Part shown: positions 10,261 to 18,882 of the stretch, piece by piece | How positions within the stretch are numbered: position 1 is the first letter of the stretch | Layout of the letters: each line of letters starts with the position of its first letter | NCBI GenBank assembly: GCA_001953115.1 | Contig: LSSL01005794.1 | Span: 1-18,882 of the forward strand | Reading direction: 5' to 3' | Length of the DNA: 18,882 nucleotides | Source: Smittium mucronatum | Lineage: Eukaryota; Kickxellomycota; Harpellomycetes; Harpellales; Legeriomycetaceae | The notes under the pieces: generated by a model | Database searches by the model: none | What the model was told of the DNA's origin: nothing | The model's input: the letters and a program-made list of their open reading frames with translations, nothing else | Made by a program: the position numbers and the translations under genes

Positions 10261-11520
10261 TTCATCATTAGATTTTTTGATTTGGTTTGTATATTAATAA
10301 GTCCCAGTCCTCCAATTTTCAGGATCAGTTCAAGGTATCAGATCTTCAACCTTTATTTATTAGACCATATAAATCTGATTATCTTTTTTTTTATCTTTTC
10401 GAAAATGATTTTTCGAAAGGCGTTACTTGAGCTGAGTACCATAGTTTTGAGAGGACGATTGTTCTTGCCACTAATACTTTCCCTTTTTCCGATAGATTCC
10501 TCATTTTTAGGCGTGTAATTTTCTCGGGTATTTTTTTATACAATATATTTTGCTCCTTTGCGTTGATTATGTCTTTTGAATCGAAATGTATTCCCAAAAT
10601 TTTGAAATTCGATTTAAGGTACATGACTTTAATATTAATGGGCGAATTTTCGAATCTCCAATTTTAATGGTTATTGTTTTATTTTCGACTATCTTAGAGT
10701 TATATGCTAACTAATGGAATTTCAGAGTTTTTTTAATATTTTTTCATTCTCGTTTCTTGTGATTCCAATCAGTAAGTCATACGCATATTAAAATAGGCTA
10801 AACATGTTATCCACTATAAATATTCTCCTCAGCTCCTTAATTAGGTGTATTAGCAGGTGTTCAATTATTATTTTCTGTAAGAGTGGAGACAGTGGTTATC
10901 CCTGCCTCAGTCCTTGACTTATATTTATTGGATCTGTTAGGACGCCATTTACCTTAATTCTACTTTTTAATTAGTAATACATATTTATCGAACTATTAAA
11001 AAAAATTCACCCACCCAAAATTCTTTTAAGATTTGAACAGTTATTCTCAATCTACTCTATCATACGATTTTTCTTGACCCAGCATTAGTTAATAGCCATT
11101 GGTTTTTTCTGGCTCCACTTTTCTGTTTTATAATAAGAAGATCGTGGAAAATGTGGTTTCAAATATGCTTCTATTTTATAAAACCATATTTTTTGGGACA
11201 TATAATCTTTCCCAGAATTTTCTGAAACCTCTATGAAAGTATTTTTGTATATTTTTTTCGTCAGCATTGGATAGAGCTATTAGACTATAGCTCTTGAAGT
11301 CGTTATTATCTCCTTTTTTTTGACTCGGAGCTATTATAGAACCCCAATACTCCATTATTTTTCGCTCTCTTTTTTTTACTGTCATTATAAATCTCCAATA
11401 TAAAATTTGATATTTCGGCCCTATATTGCCTGTATAATTCGAAAGGCAGCAATCTGGACCTGGATATTTATTATTTGGGGATTAATTTATCTTATCTTCA
11501 TTTTCGCCCATTAGGATTTT
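10261..11520 (-). pseudogene. LINE ORF2 reverse transcriptase domain (broken)
   Basis: This domain copies the element's RNA into DNA at the nicked target. In order on the minus strand: YPGPDCCLSNYT (11469-11430, the usual PGPDG finger motif), GSIIAPSQKKGDNNDFKSYS with SLIALSNADEKNIQK after it (ending near 11260), motif A as LMLGQEKSYDRVD (11088-11047), QGLRQG-stop-PLSPLL (10919-10878), motif C as YAYD (10787-10776), then RNLSEKGKVLVARTIVLSKL within 10520-10430, and KIGGLGLINI (10319-10290). The motif A catalytic Asp is Gly, and the first Asp of the YADD box is Tyr, so the enzyme would be inactive even without the stops. Clade is L1/Tx1-like by motif style. Confidence 0.93.
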
Positions 11521-11859
11521 ACCTTCCAATATTTCTTTTTCCCATGTTTTTATCTTTTTTGGATGTAATATGAAATTTCAGACTGGCTAATTTTGCCAGT
11601 AGCTCCTTTATCAAATAATATTTTTATAGAGTTCTCTAAATATTCTTTCTATTTGGTTGTTCTCATTTTTTAGTGTTCCGTTTTTGTCGTACAGAGCTCC
11701 AATAGAGTAGCGCTTTTCTCTATTTTTTTAGGAGTCCAAAAAATTATTTGTCGAACTTCTCATTTCTCTCTTTGAAATTGGCTCTCTAACTAAAAATTAT
11801 GCCATCTAATTTTTCGCTGTTAATTTTTTAATTTGGCTATCGTTATTTTGAATTTAATA

Positions 11860-12840
11860 TTAATATTTCTGGCGTGATTTCTCATTGTTAGTATCCTCAT
11901 TTAACAATACATTGTATAGCCTGCTGGTTATTTCTAGATTTTTAGTTATATATTCTGTAGGGTTAATGGTTGAATGATATATGAAAAATTGTTTAAAAAT
12001 TCTTTTTAGGCTTACCCAAATATGTATATTATTTTTCAAAGACCTAGCCATATGTTCTATTTTATTTTTTAGGTATTCTTTTTCTAGGTTTTTCACATTC
12101 AGCTTCAAATTGTCTTTTTTTTTTCCACCTATTTTCCCATAGTTAATAGATACAGATACTTGCTTATGGTCTGATAGGCCCGTTTCTTTAATGGTAGGCA
12201 CTATGAATTTTTATAAAGTTTTGTTTGGTAATATAATTTGGTCTATTATAGACTTTTGGCTTACGGATTAGATATTCATGATATGATGTTACAAAAGGTT
12301 CAATAAACTAAATAAAAATTTTAGGCCGTGGCTCACCATTAGCTAGGGCACTCGGTTTCAACAATTGTATTTTTTTTTGTTTTTTTGGAGGAAATCTATC
12401 TCTGGTTTCATCTCACACAATTCTGAAATATCCCGATATTATCATCTCTTTATTATGGTTCTTATTTTTCATTAGGTGATAATCCAAGAAGTCAAAAATT
12501 ATTTTTCTGTCTCTTTCCCTATTCTGCATTTATAAATTTATTATTTTCATGATGCCAATTTTTATTCATCTGACGGATACTACAGACACCCCCCCCCGAA
12601 TAAAATCACACTATCCATGATTTCATAATTTTTCCCATTAATTATAATGACTGTAAATTTCGTCCATATGACTTTTTTCAACCAATAGTTCGACCAATTT
12701 TTTTATCTTTTTCTTTAATATTTATTTCCTGTATGCAGAAAATGTCTGATTTTGGAATCTTTTTCGGGTAGATGAAGACTATCACTTTTTTTTTTGTCTG
12801 ATAATCCTTGTTTCATCAATTTTAGTTAAATTTATCATTT
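11860..12840 (-). pseudogene. LINE ORF2 APE-type endonuclease domain (broken)
   Basis: This domain nicks target DNA to prime reverse transcription. On the minus strand KIPKSDIFCIQEINIKEK (about 12770-12710) carries the metal-binding QE. Then come a GGV-containing stretch near 12590, MIISGYFRIV with TRDRF soon after (12440-12390, where GGDFN is usual), and ETGLSDHKQVSVSINYGK (within 12201-12130), the SDH signature that ends the domain. The open frame from 12201 to 11860 continues into the linker before the reverse transcriptase. A ten-A run at about 12786-12795 coincides with a frame change near the domain start. The GGDFN Asp and Asn are not preserved. Confidence 0.9.
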
Positions 12841-13381
12841 CTTTTTCTTCTATTAGTAAATATTTGCTTCTTCTTTCCACATTTTTCATGAATTTTTCTA
12901 AAATAATTGGGATTTAATTATTTTCATACTATCATCCAAGTTTTTAGAGCTACAAAGGCCGACTTCTGTATATTTCTGGAGTTTATATACCTCCTTTTTT
13001 GTATTATGAGAGGTTTAAACATGCATTTTTATTTCTTTGAGTAATCCTAAAATATATATATATTTATTTAGCTTATTATTTTTATTATTGTTATTATTCT
13101 TGATGTTTATTTTGTTTTTTTCCAGCCTTTTTTCTATCATCGAGAACTTGAATAAGGTGACTTTTTCTCTTTTATTAAGGGTTAATCTAATTTTGATTTC
13201 ATTGAAAAGGCTTCTGTTTAGATATAAAGATGGTTTTATTCTGGTTCATATTCATATTCAGCTTATATATCATTCTCGTTTTCGAACATCGGTATTTTCG
13301 AAATACGTTTATTTTAATTTTAGTTTCTATCAGTTATATTTTTTGTTTACGTTTCATCTTGAGCTGTTCTTTCATTATTTT

Positions 13382-14428
13382 TTAGAGACTCATATTTTTT
13401 TTTTTCAGTTTAGGGTCTTCCTTTATGGAAAAAAATATTTCATGGTATAATGTGTCCCATTGAGACCCTTTAGCTCCCCCTTTTACCCTAATTAGGTTTT
13501 CATGGTTAATTTTTTCTTTGTTATTCATTCCTTTGATATTTTTACATTCATCTAAAGGTATTAAAACTTTCTGCTTTTAATGTGGTGTTGTTTTATGGGT
13601 CTTTTCTCCCAATAAATTATCTTTTCAATTGATTTGAAGGTTTTTTCTTTTTTCGATTGTTTTGTATTTTGCGATGTTTTTTTAGTGGACCGTCAAATTT
13701 TTTTTCCAATGACTCTTCTATTTGCAGTATGTGTAGACTAGATGAGATACCCTCAATACTAGGGGAACCTTAATATCCATTATGTTTGGAAATTTTGGTA
13801 TTATTTCATATTTTTTTAGCTTGAATAATATTTCGATACTTTTTGATGGATGTATGTTTAGCCTTTCGTGTTTTAAAGCTGTGATATATAGCACTTTTCC
13901 AACTTTTGATAGCTCCCCGTATGCCATGGGTACTACATCCTAAGTGCTGTGACCATTTTACGAAGGATTTGTTATATTTTTATAATTTTCATCATAATCT
14001 GCAATTTCCAGCAATTCTATTTTTTCGTTTTTGTGTGCCATATTTATTCTTTTTCTTCATTTTTTTCATTTTCAATTTTAAATTTAAGAAAAAGAATCCT
14101 TTTTCTGGGGTCTATTTCGTAACAAATTTGAATTTCAGTGATTTGAATTATAAACGTAGATATTTCTTTTAAACCCCTTTCGGAGTTTTTTAGGTGACAC
14201 CCCAACTTGAAAGGAGTTCCTCCAATAGTTGCTTTTTTTTTTCTGCGTCCCTCCTCCTGTTACCATTTTCATCAATGGTGTTTGTATAAAATTTTGATAC
14301 ATTTGCATCCTAAGAGAAACTTGATCAGGTGTTTTATCCGGCAGTTTTTTTCTATCGCTTGCGATCGTTGACCACTTCTTGTGCGGTTCTACTTGAACTT
14401 AGTCGCCCAAACGGTCGTCTTCCATCAT
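13382..14428 (-). pseudogene. LINE ORF1 (RNA-binding protein) remains
   Basis: ORF1 proteins of L1/Tx1 elements coat the element RNA. A start at 14428 (ATGATGG) gives MMEDDRLGD, a stop, then an open run to about 14111 that is basic and Lys-rich. From 13927 a frame reads AYGELSKVGKVLYITALKHE and continues to IEILFKLKKYEIIPKFPNIM and VYTYCK-stop-KSH. This resembles the small-domain plus CCHC-knuckle part of invertebrate ORF1 proteins, with the second cysteine region damaged. A third open run from about 13573 to 13384 ends at a TAA. The region from 13380 to 12850 remains Lys/Asn-rich and probably spans the ORF1 end and the ORF2 start. Assignment to ORF1 rests on position plus partial motifs. Confidence 0.72.
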
Positions 14429-14430
14429 TT

Positions 14431-15199
14431 TTGCATGAATGTGTTTTTTTGAAAAAAAAAAAGTTATTTTAATTAACTATAGTTAAAAAATACTATATCA
14501 TCATTCAAATTCTTTGCTTTTCAGCTCTAATTTTTTTATGAAGTTTAATAATTTGGGGAAATTTTTATAATTTTGAAACACTTTATAGCTACCTGGCAGA
14601 TTTATATTTAACTGGAGAGTAAATAATCCAAACTGTGACGAAAAAAGCTACTTTTAATCATTGTAAGTATATAAATTCATTTACTATTATTTTTAATTTT
14701 TTCTACTATTAGCTGGCTATATTTGATGAAAAAAAAATTCGAATTAATTTTCATAGATGGGAGGGCTATATTCTAAAAAGATATATCGATAAATAAGAGA
14801 AAATTTCATATTTTATTATAAAGTGTAGAACAGCCCGTAGAATTTTTTTTTTTTTTTTGGGCTAATGATCAGGCAATGATTATGAATCCCTTTAAAAATA
14901 TTTCAGCTTAACTTATTAAATATATAAGATATATTTAAAAATTAAAAAACAAAGGATCGATTTTATAAGAATAAGAAATAATTTTTTGAATATCACTTCT
15001 TTAAACACGATTTTTTCTGGATCAATTTCGATAGTTTTTCAGTTGTTAGAATATAAGTTTTGTAAAGAAATAATTTAAATTAATAAAAATTGAATATCAA
15101 GAACTAGTTTTTGATTTTTTTTTATATGATTTTTGGTCTGCCCCTCAATTTTTTTTTTTAGAAAGCAAGGTTAAGTATATTATACTTGATTTTTCTAAA
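14431..15199. other. AT-rich stretch between LINE 5' end and MULE copy 2
   Basis: This stretch begins with an A12 tract at 14450-14462 on the plus strand and holds a T16 tract at 14843-14858 bracketed by AGCCC and GGGCT. No protein remnant is recognised. The true 5' end of the LINE and the downstream end of MULE copy 2 both fall near or in this interval but cannot be placed exactly. Confidence 0.5.
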
Positions 15200-16740
15200 T
15201 TTTTCCTAAATTTTTCAAATAATGGCATATGTGATGGCATTTCTTATGCTTAAAATAGTTATAGATTTGCATATAAAATCATTCCATGAATTTATCTCAA
15301 TCATAGTATTGAATAAAGAGTATCCTTTTTGTAACATTCTGTACTCCACTAAGCTAATATAATTACCTGATATATATTTTTTATAATCAAGGCAAATTTT
15401 TCGTTTGATGGTACTGTTTTTGAAACCAAAAAATATGCTTCTTTGATGTTTTTTTCCAAAACTCTAAATGATAAAAATTAATCATAATTAATGAATTCGT
15501 TTTTATCATAATTGAGAGCATTGAATTACCGCGTTTTTTCAATAAAAAATCGTGCAAAAAAAGTTTTCACATATCTTTGGACGATATAATATCTATTATC
15601 TTCCAATTTTAATACTAATTTTTAGATCTAGATTGAATCTTTCTAAAAAGTTGTTGGTACTGGGTCCATAAATATTGCTTTCCTAAAACTAATATCTTTT
15701 AGAAGTAATATTTTTTATGAAAAAACAATCGAAAAAATGGTCTTCTTGTATCTTATTAGAATTTTTTGAAATTATCTTTCATTTTTCTGACAGTTTAAAA
15801 TTTTTATATCTGCCAAATTTTCACTTTTTGCCCCACGAATCGATATTTTTAGATTTTTTTCTACGTTTCTACAAACTTGGGCTCAGCAATGCATAAGAAT
15901 TAAAATTTGATAAACTTTTTCCACGGCCATGGTTATGGAAGGTGAAGAGTTTCTTACAATATGGGATGGTTTTGAGAATACACCAATTATTTCTGCTTCT
16001 TTTTTTAAATATTCTAGATCCTATGAATAGGTCTCTGAAGATTCTTCAGAGATAACAGAGATTACATTCAAAATAAAAATTACAGGGTGAATAAGCCGAT
16101 TAAACGATATTTGGCGTCTAAATATGCCAATTTAGATAATTTTTAAGACCCAATAGGCATTTAGAAGTCACCAAGATTTTTATATTATATATTCGATTAT
16201 TTTATTTTTTGATAATGATTTTGTGTTAAATTTTTAATATATGGTACTAACCTGGCTCGAACCATAACTGCATATGTGCGCTTAGTTAAAATCAGAAGCT
16301 TCTGTAGATTTGCTCTGAGAAATATAATCTTTAATATCATTGAATGTGAGCTCTTTTTTCTCTCTCCTATAACTCAGTAATTATATAAATTTTGCTTTTT
16401 CTAACTTTCAAATTATTGGAAAGAAGGATCTGCTTTATTTACCAAGATCTAATCGCTCCACTGGAATTAAGTTTATTATTAAACCTTTTCAATTGGGTCC
16501 AGGTGGCAAAATATTACATTTTAAATTCTGTTTATAGGCTATGTAAGTTTTTTTTAGTCCATATTCATACCAATCTGTTTTATCTAACGCAATGCATCCG
16601 AGATTCTTTTCTTTTCTACAGAAGTATATTGTTTGTAAAAATTTATTTAACATTCTTGTTAGTATTCTCCATCTTGAAACAATATCACCTTTGCCTATTT
16701 CCAAAGGATAGCTAACAGAAATCCAATTTATTTTCATTAT
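15200..16740 (-). pseudogene. Decayed MULE (Mutator-like) transposase, copy 2
   Basis: The minus strand shows the MULE order across several frames. An open run from 16737 includes YFCRKEKNLGCIALDKTD, a FLYWCH-like C-x(8)-C at 16620-16594. Then come NYLNWHI near 16130, FNRLIHPV (16104-16081), and ISEESSETYS with DLEYLKKEAEIIGVF after it. Next are PSHIVRNSSPSITMAVEKVY (about 15990-15930) and MHC-stop-AQVCRNVEKNL near 15890, where the usual C-x2-H has Gln in place of His. Then GPSTNNFLERFNLDLKIS (15667-15614) and finally FKHKKCHHICHYL near 15230, which aligns with the SWIM finger of copy 1 but lacks the leading C-x-C. The first catalytic Asp is not visible. Stops and frame changes make it non-functional. 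No terminal repeats were found. Confidence 0.85.
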
Positions 16741-18882
16741 GTATAAGTATAAATATGTATTTTTTAAATAGGATTTTATTAAGAAAAAAATGTTATAACC
16801 TTTGTTTTTTTATATATTCTTGATGAAAAAAAATTCAATAACCAACTTTTTATTAATTTTGCAGTTATTCAAAAGAAAAAAAAAACTCCCCAATTGAAAA
16901 CAAAAAAACAAAAACAAAAAATATTGTTTTATGGTTTTTTTATTTTTACGTTATATGTGCCAATAGTTTTTTCTTTTCAGAATTTTATTAATATACTTAT
17001 TCACTTACTGCAAAAACCCACATATTTATTGGATTTATATTGATTAGAAAATTTATCATAAATTTACATATTTTTGTATGGAATGTACTAATTTTGTATT
17101 TTTTTACATTTAACAATTTTTTAATATAGTTAATTCACATATATAATTTCAGTCAATAGAGAGATTGTCGTAATAATGTACGTTCAACGAATTAAATATT
17201 CGAAATAAGTATTTTTCGAGTTATTTTGAATTTATTGGCCTAAAAAAATCCAATTATCAACTTAATTCGTTACTAGAGATTAATTAAACAAATTAAGATT
17301 GTTTTTAATAACCACTAACTCAATTTAGAAAAAACCGAGTATAAAAAATAAAAAATAAAAAATTTATTCTGTTAACTCCACCATATTTTAATTAAAACCT
17401 TCTCTTTTATGAAATAACTCAGATTTAAGAAAAAAAATTTTTTTAAAAGAAATTGGTGCTTAATTTTGTAATAATACAAGTAAAAGCATTTAATTCGCCA
17501 AAAAATGACAATCTATCTTACAGTGTTCTGAAAGATATGTTTTACATAGCTAAACAAAGATTTTTCTTGTTTTCCATTTGTTTGTATAAATTCAAAGCCT
17601 AATATTTAGTTTTATTTATAGATGATGTTATTTTAATTTGAAGTTGATGAGTAAGAATGATATTAATTTGATATTATAAACTGTGATACAATTAGTAATA
17701 TTTTTGGGTTTATGAATCTATAAAAATGTCAAATATAACCTAAAAAGTTCCTATTTTGAGTCGAAATTACGTAACTTAATGAGTGTTTTTGTAAAAAAAG
17801 ACAGAAATATCTATATTTTTTTATTATCGAAAAAAATAATTTAACACTTATATGGTATAATCTCATCGAAATAATGATCATTAAAAATGTGTAGTCCATT
17901 TAAAATGAATAATGTTTAGCCATTAAAAAATATCATTTTATTAATAACAGAGCCTAATTAATCACTTAAAAGCCGCTTTAGGTAAACTTGACCTGTTAAT
18001 GATCATTTACCTGCTAATTTCAAGCTGTTTTTTAATATGACTTATGCCGTTTTTCTCGGTAGTTTTTAATTTTCTTTATAGACATAATTAACTAATTTTA
18101 ACAATTAAGCCTAATTTAGTCTTTGTGAGTGTATTTGGTTAGATGATAAAAAACGGTCAATTTGACTCAAAAATTGTCAATTTAGGGGAAAGGGGGGATC
18201 AAATTGATTCTAAGATAATCGATATAGGCATAATTTTATCGCATTGTGTTATCCTCTATTTAAAACCCGTCAAACATCCCATTGCTTATTTAAACTTCCT
18301 AAATAAAATATAACAATTATTTTATGTAATAAGGAAAAATCAACTTGTAATTTTCTTCAGTTCAATATTTTTGACTCTATTTGCTAACGATAAGATTTTT
18401 TTTTGAAATCAAAATATATTGCCAATGGGTTGAGGTATTTATTTCAATTTCATAAATTTTTTAACTTCATTGGCTAAAAATAAAGAAAAGTGTGATTTTT
18501 ATATTATTTAACCCTTTCAGATCCTATGGCACAAAAACCACATTCAATTTCTGGTAAATTTTCATAGAGCTAAATAAATTTTAAACCATAGAAAGTGCAT
18601 GATAGTATTTTTTTGTGTGAAATTAAAAAAAAATAGCGAAGATTTTAATTTTCAAAATTGACAGGCAATTAATAGTGAAAAATAAAATTTTATTTTATTG
18701 CGCCTAAATTGATACGTTTAGAATAAATTTGATTTTTTTTTCTTAAATTGACAGGTTTTGAGTGTTTTTGACCCCTTTTGATATTAATTAACAGTTTTTG
18801 ACCTTTTAATCTTTGCATTTATCTTAGTGAAGCATAACCATATTAGTAAATTAGTAATTTATTAATAGGTAATTTTTCGTTC
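16741..18882. other. AT-rich stretch, no gene recognised
   Basis: This is AT-rich sequence with A-rich low-complexity tracts (about 16870-16925 and 17340-17365). The palindrome AATGATCATT occurs twice, at 17873-17882 and 17998-18007. An AGGTAAA ... TTTACCT hairpin lies near 17980-18013, and AATTGACAGG occurs twice near 18656 and 18746. No protein remnant or RNA gene is recognised. Confidence 0.55.

Larger units (their letters stand above)
8960..14430 (-). mobile_element. Nearly full-length L1/Tx1-type LINE relic
   Basis: The minus strand holds a non-LTR retrotransposon of about 5.5 kb in correct order: ORF1 from 14428, then an APE-type endonuclease, a reverse transcriptase, a C-terminal region, AATAAA and a poly(A) tail. 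Motifs such as SDIFCIQE, GLSDHKQV, KSYSLIALSN, EKSYDRVD, QGLRQG-PLSP, and GGLGLINI are typical of L1 and Tx1 clades. Stops and frameshifts occur throughout, so it is an old dead copy. The plus strand is visibly T-rich and the minus strand A-rich across exactly this interval, as expected for an L1-type sense strand. I could not find target-site duplications. The 5' boundary is set only by the first ORF1 start. Confidence 0.94.

Noticed and set aside
13037..13450. 137-codon plus-strand open frame, Phe/Leu-rich, as a membrane protein
   Set aside because: It lies antisense to the A-rich LINE coding strand. T-rich antisense DNA automatically gives Phe/Leu-rich translations with few stops.
8941..14470. 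Target-site duplication flanking the LINE
   Set aside because: The bases beyond the poly(A) tail (AAGAAAATAAATCGTAAGC) do not recur next to the 5' end near 14430-14480 in any form I could match.
16392..16715. 107-codon plus-strand open frame
   Set aside because: It is antisense to the FLYWCH-like part of MULE copy 2 and shows no motif of its own.

Overview
The window looks like intergenic, repeat-bearing nuclear DNA from an animal, most likely an arthropod or another invertebrate with a very AT-rich genome. The reasons are the overall AT-richness, the absence of compact gene packing, and the types of transposon remains. I cannot name the species. I see no intact host gene, tRNA, rRNA or CRISPR array. 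Nearly everything I can identify is a transposable element, and all the protein-coding remains lie on the minus strand with many stops and frameshifts.

Layout. 1-2849 is AT-rich sequence without a recognisable gene. 2850-3842 is a striking fold-back element: two 316-base arms in inverted orientation, about 98 percent identical, around a 361-base spacer, with a TA dinucleotide on each outer side. Each arm is built from about eleven consecutive 22-base units, partly arranged as 44-base pairs. About 4276-4745 is a GC-richer island with a strong 32-base hairpin, of unknown origin. About 6400-7890 (minus) is a decayed MULE (Mutator-like) transposase that still shows a FLYWCH-like zinc finger, the transposase core, and a clean SWIM zinc finger. 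8960-14430 (minus) is a nearly full-length L1/Tx1-type LINE with ORF1, endonuclease, reverse transcriptase, C-terminal region, AATAAA and poly(A) tail. About 15200-16740 (minus) is a second, separate MULE transposase relic with the same domain order. 16750-18882 is AT-rich sequence with only short palindromes.

How the parts relate. The two MULE copies each carry the full N-to-C domain order, so they are two insertions and not one element split by the LINE between them. Their coding is heavily broken, and the LINE has lost key reverse transcriptase aspartates. All three are best read as fossils. The fold-back element has no transposase of its own and would have been moved in trans. Its arms are far better preserved relative to each other than the coding relics are, so it is either much younger or its arms are kept alike by gene conversion. 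It is the most unusual structure in the window.
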